This document shows positions 25,101 through 37,420 of a stretch of 64,000 nucleotides of DNA, piece by piece. This stretch comes from Tubulanus polymorphus (Eukaryota; Nemertea; Palaeonemertea; Tubulaniformes; Tubulanidae), in assembly GCF_964204645.1 (NCBI RefSeq), contig NC_134029.1:20106450-20170449 (forward strand), read 5' to 3'. The notes below the pieces were generated by a model. It was not told the DNA's origin, searched no databases, and saw only the letters and a program-made list of their open reading frames with translations. Both the position numbers and the translations under genes were made by a program. The stretch's first letter is position 1; the number at the start of each line of letters is the position of its first letter.

Positions 25101-28100
25101 ACCGAAGTCTGGCTACAAATGTGACCGCGTCGAATAATCAAAATCTTGGTCCTCCACCGAGTGAGCCACCACCCCCGCCACCTCCGATGTAAGTTGTTAT
25201 TCGATTTTGTCGAGAGAATGCCACAATTATAATGAAAAACGGTCCTAAAATGTAACTGGAGCTGGTAGTTTATTCAACGTTTCGAGTATTATCCTAATAG
25301 TCATCTGCAGGAATACTGAGTTACAACAGAAATTATGAAATATATATATACGTACAATCCAGAGTCGAAGAGACTAATTTAAGTAATAAGAGATGATACA
25401 AACTAAAGGAAAATTAACATAGAAACAGTTATTCGATTTGTTTGACTGAATTACTACAATAGATTGCAGTTACTTATAACAAGGTTCCTACGACTGCTCG
25501 AATCCATAAAAACTCCTTCAAAACGTTAATCAACAAATTATTCGCGTAACGCATGTTGTGACTGTGCGTTCTTTTTCACAGTTACGTGGCCATCTATAAT
25601 TACAAGCCGCAAAAAGAGGATGAAATTTCCCTCGTGAAAGGCGAGCACTACACCGTGTCGGAAAAATGTCAGGACGGTTGGTTCAAGGGCATCTCGTTGA
25701 AAACCGGCAAGCTCGGCGTATTCCCCGGTAATTACGTACAGTTAGTCAAGTAAGTTTAGATATCGAAGATATTTTCGCGAACATCTTTACGAGAAAACTT
25801 CACTTATTAGATCGATTAATTTGTTAATGTTCGTAAATTGCAGGCACAAAACAGGCCCGCCTGTCCATTCTCCAGCCAGAAGCCCACAGTCTTCTTCAAA
25901 TGCTCAAGAATTACCCAGTCTTGATTATCAGGTAGTGTACATTGATGAATACGTTGCTTCTCTAGGGTTTATGATAGATTGTATACTAGAAATTCGGCTT
26001 TACCCAGTAGTGCTTGAGCTGAATATTTCACCGAGTTGAGAATCAGAGAATCGAAGGTTTTTCCGAATAAAGTTTTAGCGAAATTCACCAATTTGAGAGC
26101 AGTTTTCCGATAGTCTGATACATATCACCTCATACATTTCTGATATAATGAATGTGCTGAACCATATTTCTAAGCATACCAGGCTGTGGATTTTGTGGGT
26201 TAAGCGTAATCACATTATGCTACTGCGGAATCTTGTTAAAACGAACTTTGGGGTACGAGAAAATATGTTCGTAACAACGGATAATTCATTGTATCCAGTA
26301 TGAAATTAATGAAATTGATCTATAAGTCTAGGATTGTAATAACCGATAAATCATTCGATTTGTGTCATTAAAACGAGGTTCCACTGATCAGTGTCACTCA
26401 AATTGTTATTTCTATAAACATAAGCCAAAAAGTTAAGATATCAAAACATTGACATTTTTTAACGATTTTTAAAGATCTGAAATATAGGTTTTACACAAAA
26501 AACAACATATTTAGCTCTTTATTCATTACTTATTGCAAAATTTTACCTCTTTATTATTTCTGTGCTCATATATTTCAAAGGTGCGTGTATCTGAGTCGTC
26601 ATCGCAGAGTTTACAACCGCCGGCACTGCCGCCGAAAACCGCCAACTTGGTCGATCTTTCGCCTTCCAGTCAACCACCGCCGACCCCGGCTCGTAACCAC
26701 GACGACCCCGTGCACGTGATGTGTCAGGTGTCGACGCGACGTAACAGCGCTCCGGCCGAACGCAATTCCGGAGTGATAACGGTAGCCCTGCCGCCGCAGC
26801 GTAAATACAACAAACCGTTGCCGGCGGCGCCATCTACGCCGGTACATTCCTCGACGGATACTTCGTTTATAGTGTCTCCACCACCCCCGCCTCCGATGGC
26901 CGCTTGTAAAGACAGCAAGGTAGGTGTCGTATGATCGAGTTCGCGTTTATATTTTCCTCGAAGAAAATTCCCGTTCATTTCATCGACGCCTCGGGCTCGT
27001 GCCTACGTTGATATTGTACACACTTGTCCCGCTGTCGATGAAACATCTGTCAATTAAAACATTTTTAAACCAAGAAATTCTTCATGTTTACTCAAGGAAT
27101 TTTGTGTTATATCATGGAAAAATAAGGTTTAACACAAGGGATTTGTAAATGGGTGGAAAGTGGCCACCCTGAACTGTAATAATTACGAGACGAGTAGTAC
27201 TATATAGGTTAACTATTTCATTTGACGTACAAGCTTTCGCTACTAATGTATATGTAAAGTAGCTTCCGTTAATGTATTGTAGCATCAGGTGAATGATTGT
27301 TAGAACCTGTTACGATAATATATATAATCCATTGCAACATTGTTGAATAGACCGCTTTTTTCATTGCAGTCGAAAGATAAAAAAGATCGAGAAAAGGGCG
27401 GAATCATCAAATACCTGAAACAGCACGGACGCAGTAAAGCCAGCACGAAACACGCGCCGTCAGTCAGCGAGATCGGCGACGTGTCGATCAGTCACGGTCG
27501 ATCGAGTTCGTTAACCGGTATCGACAGCACCGGCGGTATATTAACGGTACCGGCTCCGCCTTCCGTTAAACACCACGGCGGCAGCTTGCAGAAAAAGGCG
27601 CTCGTCGAAATGAGCTCGGCGGCGAAACCTGTCCGACCTAAGCCGCTCATGAGAGAAAGGTATCGTGAATTATTGTCAATCGAAACGTCGATATTCCGAG
27701 ATCGTGAGGCCAGTTTTATAGAATTGATTTCAACTTGTGCCTTTGGGTTAACTAAATTTACTAATAGTTTACCACTCAGTTAAAAAAGTTAAAACTGATC
27801 TATAAAACTGGCCCCTGATCGTTATTTCTCCAAATGAAATTCCTTCTATTTTTGGTGCGATATGTAACAGTAGTTGATTTCAATTCTTCCATTCATAATC
27901 ATGATTAAGGCTGATCTTGATTTAGCGGGTTTCACTATACTATCTGTAAACAAACAGAAAAAAACTTTTCTTCCTTGAAATTTTTTCCGGAAAATTTTCT
28001 AATTCGATTGTTCCTTATTACAATACCGGTCAAATCGAGTATCCACCAACCTTGCATCATCCCCTGGCAGGGATTCAAAACTGATAGCATCAATTGCCCG

Positions 28101-28548
28101 TTGTATTATCGCCAAAGCAAATTTCACGGCTAAACTACAAATGGAAAAACCCGGCCTAAAATGAATTATATCTGATTGGCTAATAATGACATCATCTAAG
28201 TAAGCACTTGGTCTAGCGTGGCAGGCTTTCGCACGAAGTTACCAGTTTTGAGTCTCGATGCCATCAGATTCTAATCCCTGCCAGGGGAGAATGGCACCCT
28301 TAAGGACAGTGTACTTAGAGGCTTGAAGCAAAAATATGTGTCGGTATCGCTGTTGTACTAATTGATGTTCTATTTGTAGGTATCGTTGCGTGGTAGCCTA
28401 CCCGTCCACTAGTGATATAGAACTCGAACTGAAAGTGGGCGACGTCATTTACGTGCACAAAAAACGCGACGACGGCTGGTTCAAAGGCACCCTCGCGCGC
28501 ACCGGTAAAACCGGCCTGTTCCCTCGAACATTCGTCGAATTGTTCTAA
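19158..28548 (+). CDS. POSH: POSH/SH3RF RING-type E3 ligase with four SH3 domains
   Basis: Thirteen coding exons: 19158-19505, 21199-21260, 22019-22133, 22901-23002, 23121-23216, 23475-23512, 23838-24426, 25085-25188, 25582-25749, 25844-25931, 26581-26919, 27370-27659, 28380-28548 (TAA). The sum is 2508 nt, 835 aa, close to fly POSH and human SH3RF1. The RING finger is complete: C12, C15, C28, H30, C33, C36, C49, C52 (C3HC4). SH3-1 is near residues 121-175, SH3-2 near 184-241, SH3-3 near 485-540 and SH3-4 near 780-835. All have the ALYDF/ALYNY-like start and a W in the middle (DNWFHG, ENWAEG, DGWFKG). Between them are Ser/Pro-rich linkers with PPPPPP tracts. The start ATG lies 24 bp after a TTTTCAG acceptor, so a 5' UTR exon is likely. 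The family ubiquitylates targets and scaffolds Rac-MLK-JNK signalling; that is inferred. The exon 11 acceptor (26580) could instead be the in-frame AG at 26595 or 26602. Confidence 0.93.
19554..19784. mobile_element. GGTGGCCAC-family MITE in POSH intron 1
   Basis: It starts CAGAGTGGCCACT and ends AGTGGCCACCCTG. The 5-bp flanks are TAGAA and TAAAA, a likely target duplication with one change. It starts 49 bp inside the intron. Confidence 0.75.
19814..19972. mobile_element. CCCGGTTTC-ended MITE, copy A (POSH intron 1)
   Basis: It runs from GGCCCGGTTTCGTACA to ATCTATGAAACCCACCCC and contains GTGACAACCACCATAGTTG and CCCAGGGACTATTTTTCTTC. The same element lies in reverse orientation at 24491-24650 in a later intron of the same gene. 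Confidence 0.75.
19985..21198. other. Rest of POSH intron 1; nothing recognised
   Basis: It is AT-rich and without a convincing exon. An open frame at 20458-20721 lacks splice context and similarity, so I treat it as chance. A poly(T) run precedes the exon 2 acceptor. Confidence 0.5.
21261..22018. other. POSH intron 2; nothing recognised but a degraded TA-type repeat
   Basis: Around 21575-21715, CTCGAACGAACTGGGACC and GTCCGAGTAAGGCAAGG resemble phrases of the TA-type elements elsewhere (for example near 15.3-15.4 kb). No exon seen. Confidence 0.4.
22134..22900. other. POSH intron 3, beginning with an in-frame 2A-like sequence
   Basis: Reading through the donor keeps the exon frame open to a stop at about 22290. 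The read-through peptide includes [11 protein letters not shown] (core 22167-22190), matching DxExNPGP. The rest of the intron is AT-rich and unremarkable. See the findings. Confidence 0.5.
24491..24650. mobile_element. CCCGGTTTC-ended MITE, copy B (inverted relative to copy A)
   Basis: Read on the minus strand it begins CCCGGTTTCATAGACTGAGT and matches 19814-19972 over most of its length. It carries a private tandem duplication of CCATGGTTTCTCATTGTT at about 24559-24594. It lies just after POSH exon 7. Confidence 0.75.
26040..26580. other. POSH intron 10 with a TA-type repeat fragment
   Basis: From about 26235 to 26395, AAAACGAACTTTGGGG at the left and AAACGAGGTTCCACTG at the right resemble the termini of the TA-type elements at 16.8-17.05 kb and 53.43-53.62 kb. 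The left end is degraded. No exon seen. Confidence 0.45.
27050..27171. mobile_element. Truncated GGTGGCCAC-family MITE in POSH intron 11
   Basis: The right end GAAAGTGGCCACCCTG matches copy 19554-19784, as does the preceding AAGGGATTTGTAAATGGG. The left terminus is missing and its limit is approximate. Confidence 0.55.
27708..27819. mobile_element. Foldback element in POSH intron 12
   Basis: GGCCAGTTTTATAGAATTGA pairs with TGATCTATAAAACTGGCC, about 110 bp apart. AGTTTTATAG/CTATAAAACT is a perfect arm. Non-coding. Confidence 0.7.
28056..28293. mobile_element. CCCTGGCAGGGATT-ended TIR element
   Basis: The left terminus around CCCCTGGCAGGGATTCAAAA and inner GATAGCATC mirror the right terminus GATGCCATCAG..AATCCCTGCCAGGGG, giving imperfect TIRs of about 38 bp. 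A longer relative lies at 35028-35535 in a LIAS intron and shares GATTGGCTAATGACATCATCT-like interior sequence. Confidence 0.65.
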
Positions 28549-31500
28549 CGACGGCTCGTTACCCGTTTAAAAAAAGATCTGTCGACGCTTTTCTCTCTGT
28601 CTCTTTCACCTGTTATTAATAGACTACAGGGTAAAATCATCATTGATATATTAATGTCATTGTCGATATTTTAGTATGAAATGAGTACGATATGTAATTG
28701 TTTCTATGAATATTATAATTGATTATGTCATCTATCATTATTATTATTATAATAATAATTATTATTATTGTTAATATATGATTATCGAATGCATTTAATG
28801 CTTGCATCGAATACTGTTTGACGTGTCTTCGGCCTTGTGTTCGATACAACGCGTGCTAAAATTGGAATTAAGCGCGCGTAATTTTGCCTTTTGGAATCTT
28901 TAGCGGATGTTCCATTTTATAGCATACGAATGCGAAACAAGCAGCCCTGACTATGACTACTACCGGTATTTGAGAGTAGTCGAGTTTCTCCTCTTACGAG
29001 CTCAACTAATCACAAAAAGATCGAAATACTCTCAAAATTAGAATAATTTCTAGTTCATTTTCAATTGAACCACTATTTTTCATGTCAAATTTCTCTCCTT
29101 CCTACGATTAGAGATATATCAGGTAGTCTGGTATGGAACAAGAGGTATTGGTCAACATTATTCTTATGTACATGTACGTGTATGAAATACTTGTACAAGT
29201 ATTTCGAGTTTGGCCGAGGCACAAATATACAAAACGCGATGATAGTTTGCACGTCGTAATAAATGGATCACTTGTCGATGAAGAAACGCTAAAAAACAAA
29301 ATGGTTTCGCGTATTACGCGTGAGAAGCATATTTATGTCTTCTATAGTTCTCACTCGAAAGTACATGAATATTATACTGAATTGTGTGCAATAAGCTATT
29401 AGTGATACGGACAAATTTCGACCGAATATGAAATATCGAAACGGTTGTTGGGTATTGTTTTACTCATTGTAGCAACTTTTTCATTCAAATGACAGATCAC
29501 GATGTATGAATTTGCTACGGTAGACCTCGGCGTCGACTTACGCTGTTAAGCGTATACGCTTTCGTATAAGCAGGTTTAATCGTAGAAAACTGTAATCTAT
29601 CGGAAATTCTGTTTTTTTTCCCCGACCTTTTTTTAGTCGACTGGTTAACATGATTATTTTCTTGAATCGACCCAATGGGAATAGGGCGCTCGTACCGTAA
29701 TCAAAATTAATGATAATAAAGTTCTCTTTCTCCCTACCTCAAAAGAAATAAACCTTACTGAAAAATAAACTGGTTCGTGTGTTCAGTCTGTAATTTGACT
29801 CGGTATTTTAAACGATATGTGTAATATTTTAATTTTCACTCGTTATGGTATTTCCATACCTGTAGGTGTGGTCAGTGTTAATTCAATGTTTTAATTAGGC
29901 AAGTGTTGTCAAGTCCGATCAGGCAAATCGTGTACAGTTGATGTAATTTCGCCTGGATTAAGCCCTACCCGCTCCTGTTTTTAGTGATGACTTGAATTCG
30001 TATTGCTCTACACCCTAACCAGGCTCGGTCTACTAGACGGGAAAATAAAGGCGAATTTATCAGAACGTATACAATTCTTAGTACTATCACTCGAGCTGCA
30101 TCTTTATCAATAGCTGTACTAGTTTTGCACTCTGCACAACTTTCCAAGGGTGAACTCAATTTGGGTGCTGTACATACTTGCCTTAACATGCTCAAGATGC
30201 ATGGTAACCCTGAGTGCAACCGAGAAAAAATTGATTTCGGCCATATTTGTTGCAACGAAAACCATCATTACTCATTTATCCAGAAAGGATACCTTGCACT
30301 TGAGTATCCAATAACCCTCGAATACCATACCTGGAATTGGGTTTGTTTTGATAAGTTCGCTTTGATTCGTCACTGGCCAGTTCCGTAATAGTTTGTGATC
30401 ATTTGAATAAGATTAGCCCTTGAGTCTAACTTAGTCTTCGTTAAACATAAAAATGAGACTGGTGCGTTAGCATAGTTGGTTTTGTTCGTGAAATATTTGC
30501 TCAAGATGAGTTCAACAATTTTAAACTACTGGTACGTATTTCCGTAGAACTATTACACAGTTCTGTGGTATTTGTGATAAACGGATATAAGTGGCATTGC
30601 AAGTGAGCGACGACACACCTAGGTGTGACTTTCTCTCGATAATTACATACTGTTGTATTAGTACGAAGTAGGGCGCTATAACCTCAGGCCAGTCGGTTCA
30701 AATACTCATTTTGTACTGCAGCGAGGATGAATTTAACTGTTGTTGATTTCTCCTCGGTTTAACTGAATATCACTGTTGTGATTGGTAACGCTATATTAAT
30801 TGACGCCATGGCAGACGTGTACATGTAACTAACATGCCATCGAAATTAAACACTTCAAATTCATCTTCTGTTTGCTATCTGCATGTTCTGTAATCCGGGG
30901 AAATCATGTGATCATGCCATGTAACTATTTAACGCATTTTTTTCAGGCTTTTAGATTTGGTTTCTCCGATGCCTGATTAGAAATATGTCTTCGTACATTT
31001 TTCTGGTACGTTTTTACATTGTCTTTTCCGCGTGATTCTGTGAACGAATCCGAATATTATTATCGTGTATGTACAGTACCTAAAAAAAATAAACTGCTAT
31101 TTCTAGCTCAAAGATTTTCTGGAAAATGATCAACTACCGTTGGGTCCTCCTGTGTCATGATAGATGAGACAGTGGCTATCTATTTGAAATGTAATCAGGG
31201 ACATTTAGCAAGCTTTTGCTGTTTATATATAAGTACAATGTAATTATCATCATCAATCATTTGAGAATTCACTACTCTTTTTCATGGCTGTATTTTGTAA
31301 ATGGTTTATGAACCTCGGCGATTTTTACCTGCATGCTTGTGTACATGATGTCATATTATTTATTACGTGTATGTTTACCCGCGACGGATGATTCTTGCGT
31401 CGTCTGTTCAGAGTTCGAATCGCTCGCGCACAGCTACTGCAATATCATCTGTTGCGCAATCTTAAAGGCTTCTTATATTACGATATATGTAAACTTGACT

Positions 31501-33886
31501 GCTGGCAGTCGAAATTCATTGCGTTAGAACAAGCTCCTCAGTACAATCATTACACGTCCTCTCTTTATTTTAAACATTATTCACTGTTTATGGTACCGTA
31601 CACGAGCTACTGTGTTATCAATTATCAGTTGGTTGGATATTCCAGGTAAACATGGCTGTACCTTCCTTTTGTATATTCCTTCGAGAATTGCGATATGTTT
31701 GTGGTTATATCTCTATGGCTTAACAAAATATGTTATTTGGCAAACGAAGGTGTCGAGTATTTTAACCTTTAAATAGAGCTTCCAATCCCGAAATTTAATT
31801 TCCATTTGGTATTAAAATGCTGTAAATTATACATTGTCTACCAAAAGTGACACAGGCCATTATATCCATTGACCAATAGCACTACAGTAGAACTCGATTA
31901 ATTCGGATTACTAGGGACTGCACAGATTTCTCGGAATTAAGAGTAATAGTTTACATGGTTTCGGGTGAAATGGACCAAATATTTTCATCCGAATCGATGA
32001 AAATCTGGATGGAAAAATCTGAATTAAGCGAGTTCTACTGTGTTATAGATGGGCCTCTTGAGGTGAACTTGTTAACTCCTCGCAGCAAAGCAACCGTGAA
32101 AATTTTGGATCAAGCACATGCTTGTGAGGGTTTAATGAGTACCAGTATCAGAGTATAACTGAAATCAGTATTTCGTTCTGTGCTGGTAAGAATGGATCAT
32201 TTTTTTGTTGTAACTGAGGAACTTGTAGCTTTTCCATCTCCCGTCGAAAATAAGCATATTTATCCCGCTAACATGCACCAGGTTCGATACTATTATACTT
32301 AACTGTGAATTTGTTCACCTTTGCGTGAGCTCGGCTTTCCAGCCGATTGTGCCCTTATTTGCGTGCATTACTTCCATTTGAAGATGGTCCATCGATCCAT
32401 TTCAACTTTCACAAAGTTAGTGAAATAGAATCACGTATAGCTACCAACATCATCAAAAGTGTAAAACATGGTGTTTTTTTATATCGGGAATACCTTTGAT
32501 TGTTTTTAAAGACTTTTATTTGTAAGATGCTTACCGGTAATTAGAACATTTGAATGTAATAGCATCAAAATCATCATAGCTTCGAAGAATAAAATCGTTA
32601 AACTTAGTTCATTTACATGTTCTGTAATTCATTGCTTTGTCGTAAAATGGCTCTTCGAATCCGGCGATATACATTAACATACAGCTCATCACTGTGATTA
32701 TCATCAGTTATATTTTGTTTTGCAGGGATACATTTTTGTAATACGTATTGTATTTTGTTTCTGAAGACAGATCATGTAGTAGCGTGTATTGTGTATACCG
32801 AATTAACAAAAAAAAAGGTAGCAAAAATTCAGCTGTTATACAATTATTATTACTATTCAATAAAATGGTTACTCTTAATACAGATTATTTGTCAGTCCTT
32901 TGTTCAAATGTTTGGTGTTTTTTCAACATCCAATAGAACAACGAACAAGTGTGGAAACTTCAAGAAGGGACCAAGAATATGTTCACGTTTATGGCGATAA
33001 ATCCTCAGAATTGGTTATTCCATTGAAAGACTAGAAAATTGACAAATATCACTTCCCCCATTCCTGACTATCACCTATTCTAAATTTCAATTTGTCAGGT
33101 TAATTGTACACGAATGTAATATGTTATTGTTTTTTAGTCCCCTTCCATCTATGAAGGCTTATCTAAAGAATTCTCAATGTACGGGGCTCATTTGGAGATC
33201 GATGAGAACAGACAGTGACCAATAGCTAGCCAAGGAGCAGATCTAGGCGTAAGATTAAAGGGTATTGACAAATATTTTAGGGCTAATCAATAAGAGGACA
33301 TTCTCACAGCAGTTTCTAGAACTCTTCCAACTAAATTATGCCTTTGTTATACAGAAAATGCCCTTTTTAGTTTTTATCGACAAAATTGTGGCTTTTGGCC
33401 AAGATGCCTTTAACTGAATGGGCACTCAAAATTCTGAGGGTATTCCGAGGTCTTGCGAGACCCCCTGGCTTCAACCACTCAGTCACTATGCCTTCCAGCC
33501 CTTTCACAATATAAGGCCAATATACTCGAAACAAAATTTTGGCTGTTGAACAAAACCAAGAAACCACTTAGATAATATAAGCCGATGAAAGCTTCCCTGT
33601 TGGTGGTCCCACACGCAAGGATAAACACAATTGTTCCGCATTCGACAAAATCCTTTCAAGTCATTTATAATTTATTCACTTAATCTTAATATATGTACAA
33701 TACATACACATGTATTTACAGTTTGATAATTAAAAACAATTTATTCACATGAACATTTTCGCAAATCATTAATATCTAAGGTGTCTCGTATATAACTCGT
33801 ATAATAAAGATTGTTTCTTTTCTCTCAAAACGTATCTTGAAAGAGAAATACTGGTAAATCACAGATCTTATAAAAATATGCATCCT
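28549..33886. other. POSH 3' UTR and POSH-LIAS tail-to-tail gap
   Basis: Likely POSH 3' UTR comes first. AATAAA hexamers cluster at 29715-29720, 29747-29752 and 29764-29769 and are the best poly(A) candidates. An ATT/AAT microsatellite is at 28737-28775. A TA-type element (31885-32040) has CAGTAGAACTCGATTAATTC and an inverted right end AGCGAGTTCTACTG. For LIAS on the minus strand, AATAAA occurs at 33740-33745 and 33671-33676. No coding exon was recognised. Confidence 0.6.
31885..32040. mobile_element. TA-type (pogo/mariner-like) MITE
   Basis: CAGTAGAACTCGATTAATTC after a TA dinucleotide mirrors CTGAATTAAGCGAGTTCTACTG at the far end. About 156 bp, non-coding. Confidence 0.7.
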
Positions 33887-36800
33887 CTAGGAGCTAGATT
33901 CCGTAACACTTTGTCGTTGTATGGCTAGATTCTTTAGGAAAAATTCCCCTGAAAATCGAGCGAAGATTATCATTAATAAGATTTCATGTTTAAGTCTCTT
34001 CAGCAGTCATAAAGAACAGTTACAACTAAGGGATTCAAGTACTCGGGTATGTTATCGCCTTATCCTGAAAATCCGTACATAGGGGTGCTAAGAATGAATA
34101 ACTACCTGCTTTGTAAGATGATCTGACTAGAGGTCCACTGGCTGTGTAAGCAAATCCCATTTTCTCGCCCATCTCCTGCCAATATTGGAACTTCTCCGGC
34201 GTAACGTATTCCTTCACTTTTATATGTCTCTTCGTTGGCTGCATGTATTGTCCCAGGGTCAGGCAGTCCACGTCGATTTTACGTAAATCTAAAAAGAAAT
34301 GAGAATTGTATAGAAATTGAAACTTTTTCAAAACTAAAATTAAACTTATGAAGATGATGATAGGGAAATAAATCAATTATGAACTTCGAGAAAACTTTTT
34401 GAAATTTGACCCTGTTCTTCAGTGACGAGATCACGTCGCTGAAAAACAGTTTTAGTGCTAAGTTCTGCCACTTATATTACCACCCATTTTAATGAAGCTT
34501 AGTAGCTCAAAGACATACACACATACCAACAGTATGAAAATAAGGGTCTCAGCCCGAGAACCAATGTCCATGCAAAATCAAAATATGGATCTCACCTTCC
34601 ATGACTCGCATGATTTGATCATCAGTTTCACCGAGTCCCAACATCAACGATGTCTTTGAAATCATCATTGGTTTATACGACTTAACGTGCTTTAATACCG
34701 ATAGCGATTGTTCGTAATTAGCGCGGGGATCTCTTACTAACCTACAGAAATATACCGAAAACGTGTTAATTCACCAAACTACAGGCGAGTAGACTTGCTA
34801 CAAAATATTACCAGGCTACAATGTACATTACTAGATTGCTTACAGTTGTAATTCTTTCACAGTTTCCATATTATGAGCGTAAACATCCAAACGGGAATCG
34901 ACGATTGTCTCGACGCATTTTAAATCGCCTCGAAAGTCAGGAGTCAAACATTCGACCAGCGTAGAAGATGCTCTGTAATGAGATCATACACGTTTCAATC
35001 GATACAGCTTCAGCTTCATGGCAACTGCGTCCTCCCTCGGTAGGGGTTTGAACCTGATGTCATCGAGAGATTCGGCCACAGCGTGATATCTAGTCAGTAA
35101 CCTGTCCATGGTTTAGTTCAATCCAAAATCGGATACTTTCACAAACCACAAAGTATATTTTTGAAGCGTTACTTTTTTCAACCATGTTTTGGCCGTTGTC
35201 ATCCTAACGTTGGTATAAGCCCATCTGATTATAAAAGCTTACCATCAACGATTAGGTAACTAACTGCACGGAACCCTGCCTGACTAGCCCAAGTGCGCAG
35301 GTTTGCTACATGCTGCTCCAATCACATTGCCTGTTGTATAATTCGCTGAGGCAAATTCATGGATATTCAAAGCTCGGAAAAACCCAGGCTAAAATGAAAT
35401 GTGATTTCTGATTGGCTAATGACATCATCTATGCTGTACATGAACCTGCGCACTTGAACTAATCAGGTAGGGTTTTGGTCCCTGGCTGAGTCTAGCGATG
35501 CCATCAGGTTCAAATCCCCGCCAATGGAGGATGCTCATGGTCTGAAAAATGTTATCAATTTTACCGTTTTTTAATCTCCGTAACGGTCTGAGCGAAGTGT
35601 GCAGCCCCTCCATCGGGTAAATCTGAAAAGTTAAATATCGATGCAAAAAATTCAAGATTCTACTCGAACTGAAGAATAGTGACGAAAAATATGACAACTC
35701 ACTCACCATCTCTATCGACTGATGTCAGAACTACATAATCCAAACCCCAATCGGCGATAGCCTGAGCAGTATTCACCGGTTCATTAGGATCCGGTGCCGG
35801 TGGATTCCGCGCCGTTTTCACCGAACAAAATCTACATCCACGTGTACACGTATCGCCCAAAACCTATAAGAATATTAAACCGTTTGTACAGCAGGACCCG
35901 GAATAACGATATCGCAATCATTCGTTTCTTGCGTTAAAACTCACCATGATCGTCGCCGTTGCGGTCTGATTTTCACCACCGCCCCAACAATCTCCGATAT
36001 TCGGACACCTTGCTTCTTCGCAAACCTGACAACATAATCCGATCAATATGTACCGGTACTACTCACACACAATCAAGCGGCCACCAGTCTATATACTTAG
36101 CCAATGCATTGTTCCTACAGATTGATCTTTCCAGAATTCTAGGGGTTTTCTGATTGCATCAAATGCTTTGTTAAGAGGCAACCTGTCCGTCAAAGAAATC
36201 TTTGGCGGTGTTAAATAGAGCAATGAAGGTACTGCGGCCAGGATGCTTTTCCGCTGATGACGAGTCTTAGTGATGCTCGATATAGCAGATCTTAATAAGA
36301 TATTCTATCAATTTTCAAAACCCAGTTCTAGTTTGTTGGTTGAGTTTGACTCTGTAGTTTAAGATATTTCACTTCTAATGTTCCAACCTTAGAGCCAAAT
36401 CTTTAACTCAAATCTGTGGAGTAGGCTCCTTCTTGGGTTTATCGATACATAAACTTGGAATTTGAAATCCGTTCATCATATTCAAAACCAACAAACCGCG
36501 ACGTCGAAGAACAACTACCTATACGAATCATATAACCAACAGATTTGGCTGGTAATCATTTACTTACTGTGTGTAAATTGAGTTTCTTCAATGAAGTTTT
36601 AAGCCTTCTATAATTGTCGTTATATTTACTAGACTGATGATCGGTTTTCAGCCAAGGAGGGAGACGTAACCTGAATGAAAGGATATTGATACAACTCATC
36701 AATAATCTGGATTAACCAACCTGGTTATCTGGTTTAAGATGAAAGATCTGGATTAACCAGATTGAGTGAATTATTGCCTAACATGCGATAGATGTCGCAA

Positions 36801-37420
36801 GGTTCTAAATTCAAAATGAACACTCAGCGAGTCGGAAATTGCAAATTTTGTGCAATTAGGATTGAGTGAAACCCTGGGAAAACAGCCTCCAAAATTAAGG
36901 GATTTAAAGAATCCTCACTCAACAGACGCAATTAGATCTTATTTTGCACCTTTCTCCTTTTTTCTTCTTCAAATTGATACCGTCATAATTTTGCGTTACA
37001 GTTCCTTCGACAAAATCTCCGAAATCTGGTCCATTGGCAAGTTTTTCTTTCTGCTCTTTCGAAAGCGCAAGAAGCGGATGCCGCGTCGATGCCTAGTGCG
37101 AGATAGGAAATTGTAAAATTTCAAAAATACATTTTGGAATAGATTCCGGATAAATCAAAATCTTATGGCTTTTGCACGCATAAAAATGAAATGGGGATCA
37201 CCTGTCAAAATTTCAATAAATCAATTCGTATTTGACTTAAAAAAAGTTTCACAGCGTCCATTTCAAAATTTAAAAAACCTTGATTAAACCATTTCGAGCA
37301 AGAAATAAGCTCTTGAAATATTTTTTAATCTTTGTGGCTACTTACGAAACTTCTGGCATTTTTGTGTAGCGAGAAAACGGATATTTTATGTAAGTTCATT
37401 TCGCGTATAAGTACAGCCAT
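33887..37420 (-). CDS. LIAS: Lipoyl synthase, mitochondrial
   Basis: Ten exons on the minus strand: 37420-37346, 37092-36950, 36670-36568, 36025-35945, 35863-35707, 35622-35565, 34972-34844, 34741-34596, 34288-34106, 33948-33887 (TAG). The sum is 1137 nt, 378 aa (human about 372). It inserts two sulfurs into octanoyl groups on lipoyl-dependent enzymes in the mitochondrial matrix. All cluster ligands are visible: the auxiliary cluster set C109, C114, C120 in [13 protein letters not shown], the radical-SAM set C140, C144, C147 in CTRGCRFC, and the C-terminal RSSY serine motif at 353-356. LRLPPWLKT and GLGETDDQI are further family marks. Exon 1 codes 25 residues ([16 protein letters not shown]...) with basic and hydrophobic residues and no acid after E7, as expected for a transit peptide. 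It was chosen by its GTAAGT donor and phase 0. The exon 2 donor is an unusual GTGCAA. Confidence 0.95.
35028..35535. mobile_element. Long TIR element in a LIAS intron, with internal repeat
   Basis: Left GGGGTTTGAACCTGATGTCA mirrors right GATGCCATCAGGTTCAAATC. The interior has a block (about 35095-35260, TGGTATAAGCCCATC, GATTAGGTAACTAACTGCA) whose reverse complement occurs at 18740-18910. The stretch AAAACCCAGGCTAAAATGAA is shared with the shorter relative at 28056-28293. Confidence 0.6.
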
